From assembly GCF_000010085.1 (NCBI RefSeq), contig NC_007712.1, positions 1,054,001 through 1,118,000 of the forward strand: 64,000 nt of DNA. The letters are read 5' to 3'. Below the pieces are notes generated by a model that saw only the letters and a program-made list of their open reading frames with translations, made no database searches and was not told where the DNA came from. Each line of letters begins with the position of its first letter. Positions within the stretch are counted from its first letter, which is position 1. Made by a program: the position numbers and the translations under genes. Source of the stretch: Sodalis glossinidius str. 'morsitans' (GTDB lineage Bacteria; Pseudomonadota; Gammaproteobacteria; Enterobacterales; Enterobacteriaceae). Positions 9,437-18,395 of the stretch are shown in pieces.

Positions 9437-10616
9437 ATGAGGTATCATGATGTCGCAGGAGCGGCGCATCAGGCCGCCATCATGCACCGGCCTGATGATC
9501 GCCCGGTCAATTTGCTGTTGGAGGATGTCTGTTTGCCGGCGGTAGCGGTAAAGAGTCAGTCATTGGAAAATAATATTACCTGGATGCAGCGCTATGTCGA
9601 TGCACGGGGCGTGTCGCTGGCGCCTCACGGTAAAACGACGATGACGCCGTGGATTTTTCGCCGGCAAATCGCCCTTGGCGCCATGGCTATCGGCGTCGGT
9701 AGCGCCCCTGGCAGGCCAGCGTCGCCATGCGCAGCAGCGCGCGCCGGATACTGATGGTCAATCAGCTGGTCGGCCGTGCGAATATGCAATTGGTGTCACA
9801 GCTAAAAGCCGACTATCCGGCGTGTCATTTTTTCTTCTGCGTTTATAGCGAGGCCAACGCCGGTGAGCTATCGGCGTTTTTTGCCGCCCGCGGCCAGCGA
9901 TTGGACGTGCTGATTGAGCTGGGCGTGCCCGGTGCGGCCGCTGCGGTTGCCGCAGTGGCGCGGAAGCGGAGACGCTGGCGGAACGGGTGACCACGCTACC
10001 TGGCCTGACCCTGCATGGTATTGAGCTGTATGAAGGGGTGATTCACGATGAGGATCCGCGGCCGCGGGTTGAACAGCTGCTGCGCGATGCCGCCGCCCTG
10101 GCGCTGTCCTTTAGCCGCCATCGGTGGGTAAAGGGAGAAATGATCCTGACCGGCGCCGGCTGGTGATCCGTCCGGGCTGTTATATTACCCATGACGGCGG
10201 GATCTATCAGCAAGCCCAGGAAGCCGTGATGGCGCGCGATCCGGTCGCATGCGATCTGGGCGGCGATTTGCACTTGGCGCTGGAGCTTCTGGCGATGGTG
10301 CAATCGGTGCCAGAATTCGGCAGAGCCGTGGTAAATTTTGGCAATCGGGACAGCGCGTTTGATGCCGGGTTGCCGCAGCCGGTAGCGCATTACCGCCAGG
10401 GGGCAGCCGGTGCCGTTCACGCCCGGGGCGCTCACGACGGTGGATATCATGGACCAGCACGCCATGCTGACCCTTGCGCCCGGCAGCGAGGTCCGGGTCG
10501 GCGATATTCTGGTGTTTACCAAGTCGCATCCTTGCCTGACTTTTGATAAGTGGAAAACACTGTTTTTAATCGATAACGATTATAACGTGCTGGAAGAGAT
10601 AGAAACCTGCTTTTAG
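9437..10616 (+). pseudogene. D-serine/D-threonine deaminase-like PLP enzyme, frameshifted
   Basis: A fold-type III PLP enzyme of the amino-acid deaminase (DSD1-like) family with an alanine-racemase-type N-terminal barrel. The PLP-lysine motif LAPHGKTTM is intact near residue 67. Frame changes follow near 9705, 9965 and 10140. The middle (ILMVNQLVGRANMQ, VLIELGVPG) and the end (TTVDIMDQHAML, VGDILVFTKSHPCLTFDKW, then LIDNDYNVLEEI to TAA 10614-10616) are still readable. The metal-site residues of the C-terminal domain (Asp-Gln-His, SHPC) remain. The enzyme would convert free D-amino acids to keto acids plus ammonia. It diverges from the D-aminoacylase. Confidence 0.85.
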
Positions 10617-10769
10617 CCAGCGACGGCCGTGGCGGGAAATGCACCGCCGGCGCCCGGCCGTCGGCGTTGTTTCCCGGGCCGGTCGTTGCCGGGGGCGCGT
10701 GCAGTGGCACCTGTTAGGCGGTGCGTCGCGCAAGAGGTCACGGTTGACTGCCGCCCACGAGCGCCGAGG

Positions 10770-11024
10770 TTAAAATAAACCAAACTTGCTCAGCTTGCTG
10801 TCTTTACCATCCAGCGAGCGGCGGCGAAATTTACCTGGCGGGACAATATCCGGTTTGCAGGGTGAAGAGGCGTGCTCCGCCGTCAGGTCGGAGGGCGTGT
10901 TGGGGGTAAGTTGCCGTGTGTCGATGACGCTGACCGTTTCAAAGCCGGCGGCGGGCCGGGCAGCATTGAGGGTACTGTCGGCATGCAGGTCATAGGCCGA
11001 CGTCGCCATCAGCAGGACGGGCAA
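10770..11024 (-). CDS. Hypothetical secreted-like small protein, doubtful
   Basis: The frame reads from a TTG at 11024 through LLPVLLMATSAYDLHA, which resembles a signal peptide, to a basic tail ending at TAA 10770. A better start, ATG AAA ACA at about 11044-11049, is in another frame and meets a stop after eleven codons, so the gene may be frameshifted near its start. No family is recognised. It could be a decayed small exported protein or chance. Confidence 0.25.
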   Translation of the reverse strand: MPVLLMATSAYDLHADSTLNAARPAAGFETVSVIDTRQLTPNTPSDLTAEHASSPCKPDIVPPGKFRRRSLDGKDSKLSKFGLF

Positions 11025-11541
11025 TAAAGAATGCCTGTTTTCATTGCTATGACTTCATCTGAGTGACAGAAAGACTGCTGACATTGATTATTGACCTTCC
11101 ATTGGTTAAATCTATGTAAAAAATGCGCTCCGCTGAAACGCTACGTGCCTTCCCGCGCAACCGGCAGCGCGTTGCCTCGCTAACCGATAAAGGGAAAACC
11201 AACTATTACGGCTAACGGCTCAGGTAGCCGCGAACGCACACGACCCTGCAGCAACGGTTTCAAAACTAATAATAGAGAGGTTTGCTTCTCGTGAAGGTTA
11301 ATGACTTATTTAACCAAAGTTCGTTGCCGGGCGCAGGAGGGTGAAAAGCCCAGAGTGTACGTTGTGGCCGCGTCGATTGCGGCATACTGCACCCACAAGG
11401 CGTTTTTTCATCGCCCTGGCCACGGGTGGGCACACGCAAGGGGTAATTTGCGGTCAGGCTCAGGCGCTCACCATCACGATTCCATCAACCGGACATTAAT
11501 TGCTGGATGTGGTCTTGCGCTAACTGAGTTACACTTTATTT
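11025..11541. other. 517-bp stretch upstream of the TetR gene, no supported gene
   Basis: No gene is recognised. A GTG at 11291 with GAGAGG nearby begins a short plausible frame (VKVNDLFNQSSLPGAGG) that stops after 17 codons. Another frame near 11395-11490 reads as a mixed hydrophobic stretch (VFFIALATGGHTQG). Both may be remains of a decayed gene. TTACAC with a TTTATT box just before 11542 is a candidate promoter element for the TetR gene. Confidence 0.35.
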
Positions 11542-12158
11542 ATGAAAGAACATACTGCTACCCTTTGTGGCCTGCGTGGCCCGACCGATCACTGTATTCG
11601 CGACCAAATCGTCAGCGCTGCCAATGACCACTTTAGCCACTACGGCTATGGCAAAACGACGGTATCGGATTTGGTGAAAGCCATTGGATTCTCCAAGGCT
11701 TACATCTACAAATTCTTCGACTCCAAACAGGCAATCTGTGAAGCTATCTGCAGCCGCTGCATGAACGGCGCGCTGGAGGCGGTGGGGGAAGCGATGCGCA
11801 CTGCGGGCAGCGCGTCGGAAAAATTTTGCCGTCTTTTCGATTTGCTAGTGGGCAACGCCGCCAAATTATTCGTTAATGATCGCAAACTGTATGATATTGC
11901 GGTCTATGCAGCGGCCGAGCGCTGGCCTATGAGAAGGAAATCCGCGCGCTGCTGCGCCAGATCATTCAAGAAGGTCGCGAAAATGGCGAATTTGAGCAGC
12001 AAACCCCGCTGGATGAATGCTGCCAGGCTGTCTACCTAGTCATGCAGCCTTTTATCAATCCTTTGCTCTTACAGCATCATCTTGAGTCATTGCCGCTGGG
12101 TCCAGAGCAGCTTTCGAGATTGGTGCTGCGCAGCTTTAAACGTCAAGATGTATACTAA
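11542..12158 (+). pseudogene. TetR/AcrR-family regulator, frameshifted
   Basis: The N-terminal helix-turn-helix is intact (YGYGKTTVSDLVKAIGFSKAYIYKFFDSKQAICEAI, about residues 35-70), as is the first part of the ligand-binding domain. Near 11930, after VYAAAERW, the frame shifts. The missing C-terminus continues in another frame (AYEKEIRALLRQIIQEGREN, through SRLVLRSFKRQDVY) to TAA 12156-12158, giving a normal length of about 205 residues for the repaired protein. The stop codon lies inside a 39-base palindrome that precedes a SoxS/MarA-like activator. The pair resembles a TetR repressor controlling an AraC-type efflux activator, as RamR controls RamA. That role is inferred. Confidence 0.8.
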
Positions 12159-12190
12159 CCTAGTGACTTAATTAGTCACTAGGTTAGTAT
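12152..12190. promoter_or_regulatory. Perfect 17-bp inverted repeat, candidate TetR-type operator
   Basis: ATACTAACCTAGTGACT is followed by TAATT and then by its exact reverse complement, AGTCACTAGGTTAGTAT. It covers the stop codon of the TetR gene and ends 30 bases before the start of the SoxS/MarA-like gene. Dyads of this size just upstream of an efflux activator are typical TetR-family operators. The stem is AT-rich and no T-run follows, so a terminator is the weaker explanation. Confidence 0.6.
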
Positions 12191-12220
12191 CTTTCCTTCG
12201 CTAGCCAAGGGAGAGATAAG

Positions 12221-12688
12221 ACGAGTCATACCGGAATAGTACAGGATCTAATCGCCTGGATTGAGGCAAATCTGGAACAGCCGCTGGATATTAACCATGT
12301 GGTGGAGCGTGCCGGTTTCTCTAAATGGTATTTGCAGCGTATGTTCAAACACCATACCGGTTATCCGCTGGCCAACTACATTCGTCGCCGGCGCCTATGT
12401 GAATCCGCCTGCCGATTAGCAACCGGCAAGAAAGCAATTTTGTCGGTTGCTCTGGCGGTTGGGTTTGATTCCCAACAGTCGTTTTCCCGAAGTTTCAAAC
12501 GTGAATATGGTGAATCGCCAGGGATATATCGCCGTATGGCGGGCAAACGCCAGGGCGGTATTCCCCTTTGCTGCGTCTGTCCGAAGCAGCCAATGCAGGA
12601 TGCGGAGCACGACGTGCAGCAGGCCCAGGCCCGTGCAAGACTTCACCACGCTTTTCCCCCGGGCGAAGCGCGGGTTGAGGATCGTTAA
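12221..12688 (+). pseudogene. SoxS/MarA/RamA-like AraC-family activator, start codon lost
   Basis: The protein aligns by eye with SoxS: SHTGIVQDLIAWIEANLEQP, then GFSKWYLQRMFKHHTG (first helix-turn-helix), YIRRRRL and DSQQSFSRSFKREYGESP (second helix-turn-helix). Where SoxS has ATG AGT CAT, this gene has ACG AGT CAT (12221-12229), behind a good Shine-Dalgarno GGGAGAG at 12209-12215. The next in-frame ATG lies about 27 codons in and would lose the first helices. About 40 unrelated residues extend the end beyond the usual SoxS length (about 107). This family activates efflux and stress genes as a monomer. The start loss suggests no or very weak translation, although ACG can start at low level. 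Confidence 0.7.
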
Positions 12689-12758
12689 GCGCGCGCAGAC
12701 GGTAGTCCGTTGTGCGCGATAACGATGAAAGGCAAGGGGGCCTTAGTGCCAAAAGCGT

Positions 12759-13262
12759 TTACGCTGCTGCGCCTTTTGTCTGCGGCGTCGCCGAATAGGC
12801 GGCCCAAAGATCGGCGACCCACTTCACGCCCTTGGCGGTAAAACGCGCTTGTGAAAAGGTATAACGGCTGCCGCTGGTACCGGTGTGCACCTCAAACCTG
12901 CCGGCATTCAAACTCTTCCGCCCAGTCGCGCGCCGCGGCCGCCGGATTGGTAAAATCAGGAAGATCATGCGTTTGTTCCCGCGCCTGCCAGCGGTCGATC
13001 ACCACAGGGGTGAAAGACGGCGACAGTAGGGAGACAACGGTCAGCGAATCACGCTTGTCGACAGGTACTCCTGGCACGGTTGTCCGTTAGCATAGAGATA
13101 CTCTGCCGTGCGAAGGGGGCGGGAAAGGCGTTTGCCGCTGTCCAGGATATTTATCAGGCGCTTGACTTCGCCATGGGTGACGCCGGTTAATTCGGCCAGC
13201 TAACGGCTGCTCATTACGACGGCTTGATGATGGGCTGCAAAACCCGCTGCGGATATCATCAT
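12759..13262 (-). pseudogene. Phage Rha-type antirepressor remnant
   Basis: The Rha N-terminal domain is readable: after MMISAAGF, QAVVMSSR is followed by TAG (13200-13202) and then LAELTGVTHGEVKRLINIL. A frame change near 13050 leads into DKRDSLTVVSLLSPSFTPVV, DRWQAREQ and FTNPAAAARDWAEEFE. Another change near 12890 leads to YTFSQARFTAKGVKWVADLW, resembling the KilAC-type C-terminal domain, with much of the middle missing. Rha/Ant proteins act on phage repressors in lambdoid prophages. The piece is isolated, with no other phage gene recognised within several kilobases, so it is the relic of a lost prophage or phage-like island. Confidence 0.7.
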
Positions 13263-13321
13263 AATGTTCACCACTCAAGTTAAAGCTTTGGCTCTCCATA
13301 GGATTACAATAAATATATAAC

Positions 13322-13356
13322 TTTACTGTTTTTTTATCTAGTATTTTTACAGTAAA
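13322..13356. promoter_or_regulatory. TTTACTGT / ACAGTAAA inverted repeat upstream of the antirepressor relic
   Basis: TTTACTGT (13322-13329) and its exact reverse complement ACAGTAAA (13349-13356) flank a 19-base AT-rich spacer. They lie about 60 bases upstream of the antirepressor start. The half-sites resemble LexA half-sites (TACTGT...ACAGTA), but LexA needs an 8-base spacer. It may be a phage operator or promoter element. The function is unproven. Confidence 0.35.
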
Positions 13357-13556
13357 ATGCCATACAGACTGCAAGTATGCCCGGCGTTGTCCGCTCCTCC
13401 CTGGCAGGGCAGGCGCGAAACACGGTGGGTTTCGCGCAAGAAGGGGGAGGCTATATGGGTACCAACAGGATGAGACCGGTGCATAGGGATGGAAACGCCC
13501 TGTCGGTGGTAGCCGGGAAAAATATCACGTCACCGCGCAGGCCTCTGCCGCACAAA

Positions 13557-14342
13557 TGGCGCCGTGCGCCGTGACGGGGGCGACTGGACAAACCAAGCCC
13601 CGCGGTCTGGAGGCGTATATTCCAGGGGAACGCATTGCCGGCAATGAAGACAGCTTGCAGCCGGGCAATGCTGGTGCAGATGTTCCGCCGTCAGCGTACT
13701 GAACACAGCGTGCAGGTTCCCGCCGTGGCGGAGCCACTGCTGGTGTGGATTATGAACGGTAACGCCCGGGTTGAAGAGTGTGTCGTCGGCGAAGTATGGC
13801 AAGGGAAGGACGTCCATGCGGGGGATTTCTATTTGACCGCGACCGACGTGCCTTATGAAATGCGCTGGCAGGCCCGCGGTCCCGAGTCGTTTGACGTCAT
13901 GCACGTTTATCTGGGGGTCTCGCTGCTTGAAGACGCTGTCGTGCAGGAGCAGGGCAGGCCGTGCCGCATCCGCGAGACGGAGGGTGAGCGAGACGAAGTG
14001 ATTTCACAACTGCTGGAGTTGTGCCGGCGCGAATTGCTGGGCCGGCACGGCACCAGCGCCTGTTTTCTCGCCGGTCTGGCGCAGCCTTTTGATCTTACCG
14101 CCATTGCCCAAGCGGCAGGGCTGAGCAAATACCATTTCAGCCGGCAGTTTAAAAACTCCACCGGATTATCTCCCTCACGTTATTTTATCCGGCTGTGTAT
14201 GCAACGTGCCCGCCAATTGCTCGCTGATACATCGCGCAGTATTATCGATATCGGCCTGGAGGTCGGTTATTCCAGCCCCGGCCATTTCTCGCAGATATTC
14301 CGGCGTGAAGTCGGACTGTCACCCAGCCATTACCGGCAATAG
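13557..14342 (+). pseudogene. AraC-family regulator, frameshifted N-terminus
   Basis: The C-terminal AraC double helix-turn-helix is intact (FDLTAIAQAAGLSKYHFSRQ, RARQLLADTSRSIIDIGLEV, SPGHFSQIFRREVGLSPSHY), ending at TAG 14340-14342. The cupin-like sensor part is open from about 13670 (QMFRRQRTEHSVQVPAVAEP). The residues before it (KPRGLEAYIPGERIAGNEDS) lie in another frame, so a frameshift sits near 13665. A segment before FDLTAIA also looks deleted, because the sensor-to-DNA-binding linker is short. The first reliable ATG of the upstream frame is 13557. It may have controlled the adjacent short-chain and hydroxyacid dehydrogenase genes. Confidence 0.65.
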
Positions 14343-14377
14343 CGCGCCATAGGGCAGGCGTTAGCCTATCTCTACGC

Positions 14378-15040
14378 TTATGCCGCCCGGCCTATGGGGG
14401 CATTGCGTCCGTGTTCGGCAAGAAATTCCCGCCCGTCTTCGCGGAAGTGATTGATGATATTGGTCACGACGTTGCCGACGCCGATAGCATTGACCCGGAT
14501 ACCGTGGGCAATCGTTTCCAGCGCCTGGGTGCGGTTCAGCTGTACCAGCGCGCCTTTGGAGGCGGTATACGCAGCGATGCCGGGAAAGGCGAAATAGGCG
14601 GCATAAGACGCAATGTTGACATTGACAATGGCGCCGCTGCGCTGCGGCATTATTGCTTTCATCGCCTCGCGGGAATGCAGAAACGCGCCGGTAACGTTGG
14701 TTTCCATCTGCCAGTGCCATTCTTCGCGGGTTATGTCGATCAGCGGCTTATAAAGGATCCGTCCCGCACAGTTAACCAGGACGTCCAATCGGCCGAAGGC
14801 ATTCTGGGCCAGGGCCACCGCCTGCTCCGCCGCGCCATCGGCGATGATGTCGGCCACCAGCGGGACCAGGCTTTCGGCGGCAAGCTGGTTGACCTCTGGC
14901 TGAACATCTTCTGCGATAACCCGGGCGCCGCGCTGATGCATCAACTCGGCGATGCTGCGGTCGATACCGCTGGCGGCGCTGGTGACCAACACCACTTTGC
15001 CAGCCACTTCATCGGGCGTAGAAAGAAACGTTGATATAAT
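14378..15040 (-). pseudogene. Short-chain dehydrogenase/reductase, truncated
   Basis: A classical SDR oxidoreductase with the NCAG motif, a serine-containing IASYAAYFAFPG segment and the catalytic YTASK. The cofactor motif reads TSAASGID, whereas the family needs TGxxxGIG, so two glycines are lost. The protein stops at PIGRAA (TAA 14378-14380), about 30 residues before the normal end. No ATG fits the start: GGAG is followed by ATT (15038-15040) where the initiator is expected. It diverges from a D-2-hydroxyacid dehydrogenase gene. The substrate is unknown, and the gene should be inactive. Confidence 0.75.
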
Positions 15041-15258
15041 TGTCTTCTCCAATAAAAAACTGTTATAGGGCGGCGCGGTGCGCCGCTTGCCGACGAGTGT
15101 CTCGCAAGGGGCATCGATCATTTTTTGCGCCATTGCCGGCACTGTCGGGGTTTTGCTATGGTGTGATGATTCGTTGAGGACAAGGGTCGGCTGGGTTTCG
15201 GCGTAAGCCTCGCTGCCGGCCATCGTTCCCCCTGCTGCTGTCACCAGAGAGAGCTGCC

Positions 15259-16081
15259 ATGACCCTAAGTTGCGCCATTCTTGATGATTATCAGCAAGTC
15301 GCCTTACCCCTCGCCGACTGGACCTTTCACGGCGCAAGCGTCGAGGTCTTCAGCCTGGCGGCGTATTATGACAATAAATCCGCATTGGCGGCGCAGCTTG
15401 CCGATTGCGCGATTATTGTGGTGATGAGCGAGCGTACGCCGATCACCGCCTCGCTAATGGGACGATTGCCGGCGCTGCGCATGGTGGTGACCTCCGGGAT
15501 GCGTAATGTGGCTATCGACCTTGACGCCGCGCGGGCGCACAATATTATCGTGTGCGGTACCGCTAGCGATGCCGCGCCACCGATGGAGTTGACCTGGGCG
15601 CTGATTTTGGGCCTGGCGCGTCATCTTGTGCCTGAAAATCAGGCGCTGCGGCACAGCGACCCCTGGCAGCAGATCCTGGGAATGACGCTGAAAGGGAAAC
15701 TGCTGTGTTTGCTGGGACTCGGCAAAATCGGTGGCGCCATGGTCTCTGTTACGCAGGCATTCGGCATGGACGTTATCGCCTGGAGTCAGCATCTTGACGC
15801 GGATTTGGCCGCGGCTGCGGGGGTCGCGCTGGCGCGTATGAAGCCCGGCGCGCTATTGATCAATACGTTGCGGGCAGCCATTGTCGAGCGCTAGGCGCTG
15901 ATAACGGCGCTGGAGCAAGGGCGGATCGCCGGCGCAGGACCGTCTACGTCAATTGCCCAATGTGCTGGCGACGCCCCATCTCGGCTACGTGGCGGACAGT
16001 AATTACCGTATTTATTTTCGTGAGGCGGTGGAGGATATCCAGGCTTGGCTGGACGGCGCGCCCGTGCGTCAACTGACCTGA
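15259..16081 (+). pseudogene. D-2-hydroxyacid dehydrogenase, amber codon and deletions
   Basis: An NAD-dependent D-isomer-specific 2-hydroxyacid dehydrogenase. The N-terminal domain (CAILDDYQQVALPLADW, RNVAIDLDAARAHNI) and the nucleotide-binding start (LLGLGKIGGAM) are readable. A deletion after WSQHLDADLAAAAGV removes the central part of the Rossmann fold. After the RMKPGALLINT block the frame meets TAG (15892-15894) where the family continues (ALITALEQGRIAGAG). A second deletion joins it to LPNVLATPHLGYVADSNY and the C-terminus at TGA 16079-16081. ATG 15259 has AGAGAG upstream. It ends overlapping a convergent N-formylglutamate amidohydrolase gene. Confidence 0.8.
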
Positions 16082-16869
16082 GCGCCGTTTGCTCGCCACC
16101 GTCTTAAGGCCGCGGGCAAGACGTGGGCCAACCGCGTCGCCCACGCCCGTTGCCCGCGGATATCGCCAATCAAATCCTGCCGGATTTCGATCTCTGCATA
16201 CGGCAGGCGATGGCCGTAGGCGTAAACCGGTACTGCATAGTCGGTGTCGTCCAGCGCATAAGGCTGATTGTCACCGACCACCTGATCCCCCACCACTCGC
16301 AATAAGCGCAGAACTTCCCGGGCGTACGCCGGCTGGCGATCAAAAAGCCCCCCTATTTGCCACGGCCGCGACACGCCCATGAACACAGGCGTAAAGCTAT
16401 GCATGGCGATGAGACAGGTGAGCTGCCTGCGCGCGATGCGGTGCTGAAGAAGATTATCAATAACCTGATGATAAGGGTCGAACACTGCTTCCCGCCGTGC
16501 CGTCCGTTCCGCGGTGTCCAGAGCCAGATTGCCGGGGATGGCGGTACGCTCCGAGACGGCGGGGATGATAGTGCCGGGCGCGCCCGGGTGTCGGTTACAG
16601 TCGATAACCAGCCGCGAATAGCGCTGGTGGACCAGCGTGGCCTTCAGTCGTGCGCTCAGCCACTTCGCCACGCCGAGCGCGCCGATATCCTAGCCGATGT
16701 GGCGCGCGATTTCCCGCTGCGGCAGTCCAAGCGAATTCAGCCGGCGCGGTATGCGTTTACCGGCGTGATCGCAAAGAATCACGAAGGGAGAACGGGCATC
16801 AGGTCGGACAACGCTGACGGGTTCCGGTTCATCCTGCGTCAGCAGCGGCGGCGGTAAAGCGGCATTCAT
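16069..16869 (-). pseudogene. N-formylglutamate amidohydrolase, single in-frame amber codon
   Basis: The gene reads as a complete N-formylglutamate amidohydrolase family protein of about 266 residues: FVILCDHAGKRIPRRL near the start, then SRLVIDCNR, CLIAMHSFTPVFMG and VGDNQPYALDD. The single lesion is TAG at 16690-16692, in ARHIG-stop-DIGALG, where the family has tryptophan. One G-to-A change from TGG explains it. These enzymes hydrolyse N-formyl (or N-acyl) amino acids, classically in histidine degradation, and often sit in catabolic islands such as this one. The start is ATG 16869, with GTG 16872 as an alternative. It is the least damaged member of its cluster. Confidence 0.85.
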
Positions 16870-16923
16870 CACGTCTGTGGTGTCTCCTGCGGCCCCTTTC
16901 GGCGCCCTGAATGAAAAGAGGGG

Positions 16924-17714
16924 TTACGACGACGGATCGAGCCGCTCCCATTGCGCCATCCGTGCTAACGCCTGATCCCCCAGACTGGCAAGCACCCCCG
17001 CCGCCAACATTTCCACCAGGACAAATGCCACGGCGTGGGTGCCGAAGGGCCAACAGGATTCGCCTGCACCGGTAATACCACCTGGGCATGGGCGGCAAGA
17101 GGGGAGAGGTGTGAGTCGGTCACCAGGATAAGGGCCGCGCCGCGTTCGGTGACCTGTTGCGCCAGTTCCACCATATTGCGTTGGTAACGGCGAAAATCAA
17201 ATAAAACAAAAATGTCCTGCCGGCCGGCATCGACGACAGGCAGAATGCGCTGATGTGGGACTTCCGGCAACAGCATGACCTGCGGGCGCAGTTGCCGCAG
17301 GTGACGTTCCAGATAGATAGCCAGCGACTGACTGAAACGCCTGCCCCCCAGCGTTACCCGTTTGCCGCTCTGGCCCAGTAGCGCGATCGCCTGCTGTATA
17401 TCGAAGGCAGGTATTTGACGCAGCGACTGGCTGATGGAGTCGCAGGTGGCCTGCAACGATGTCTCCATCGCCTCAAGATGGCCGCCGGCGGTTTGATGGC
17501 GGTCCAGTAATTGCAACGGGCCATTTGATCGCCAGGACAGTTCGGCGCGTAGCGCCTGCTGCAATTCCACGAAGCCGCTAAATCCCATGCGGCGCGCGCC
17601 ACTTTCCTCTCGGTTGGGCTAAGCTGCGCCAATCCCGTTCGCAGATGCTGAATCAGCAGCGGCGCTTCAGGCGCGCCGTCCGGTGGGGGGGGGGGCGGTA
17701 AGAGGTTCCGTCAT
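16924..17714 (-). pseudogene. RpiR/MurR-family regulator, frameshifted in a C11 tract
   Basis: The ATG at 17714 starts MTEPLTAPPP. An 11-base homopolymer (C on the coding strand, 17685-17695) then throws the frame off, and LLIQHLRTGLAQLSPTERKV continues in a neighbouring frame. Part of the helix-turn-helix domain is deleted before FSGFVELQQALRAEL. The SIS domain is readable (SGKRVTLGGRRFSQSLA, DIFVLFDFRRY, ERGAALILVTDS) until a last frame change near 17055 leads into VEMLAAGVLASLGDQ and TAA 16924-16926. It would have controlled the adjoining amidohydrolase/dehydrogenase catabolic genes. Confidence 0.8.
17685..17695. repeat. 11-base G/C homopolymer inside a regulator gene
   Basis: Eleven consecutive G residues on the plus strand lie within the first 12 codons of the RpiR pseudogene. 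A change of one base restores the downstream frame. A tract of this length is prone to slippage, so the copy number could also vary between cells or reads. Confidence 0.9.
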
Positions 17715-18395
17715 CTGCCACGCTATTTTCTTCGCTAAGAAATAGGTTAATGAATGTCAATGGTATTATATTCATTACAGATACTGGTTTAGCAGCGATT
17801 TTGTTACAGATATAAAATAGACGCAAGCAGTTATTCGCAGCCGGCAGGTGGCGACGATGGCGCGACAGTATCAACACTCGGGAAAGCACGCTGCACATTC
17901 TAACGACAGCGGCGTATAAGATGTGGCGAGAACGCAGGGCATTAGCGCTGGACGGATCGACGCGCTTAGCAACGCCGCCACGGCGAGTGGTTTCGTTCAC
18001 TCCGGCATGGCTGCTGATGTTCTTGCTCAGCACACGCGTTACCCTTACGGCTTCCGGCGCTTCGCGCCGAACGCCGTCCTTCATGTCGGTCCAAAATTGA
18101 CGCGGGGCGCCGCCTTTTTCTTCGGCTCATCTCAGAAGCATGTCGTCGACGTTAATGAATGTGTTTAAAAATACAGCGCTTTTTTGCGCCAGAAGAGACG
18201 CCTACCGCGCAACCGGCCTGAGGGAAAATCATAAGGGATAAGGCGAAATGCGCGTCTCTCACTGCTGTTGCAGGCGGTGGACGCTTGATTAATCGGCTAT
18301 TGAAAGGCGCAGGGCCAACATTAGCCGCGGTGAAGTATACGCGTCGCTAAATTTTTGATAGCGTTTACAGGACATCTCTTATTGAGTAAGCCACC
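17715..18395. other. 681-bp stretch between RpiR and iraP-like genes
   Basis: No gene can be supported. Long overlapping frames exist on both strands at 17653-18168 but have no recognisable family features, and each spans regions of very different composition. The AT-rich segment at 17730-17830 probably holds the RpiR promoter. Confidence 0.4.

Noticed and set aside
12152..12190. Rho-independent terminator reading of the palindrome
   Set aside because: The stem is AT-rich and there is no T-run after it. An operator-like role fits the context better.
13322..13356. LexA (SOS) box
   Set aside because: The half-sites look right, but the spacer is 19 bases instead of 8.
17653..18168. Overlapping frames on both strands between RpiR and iraP-like genes
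   Set aside because: No family-like motifs, mixed composition, and the two strands exclude each other. They probably arise from low stop density.
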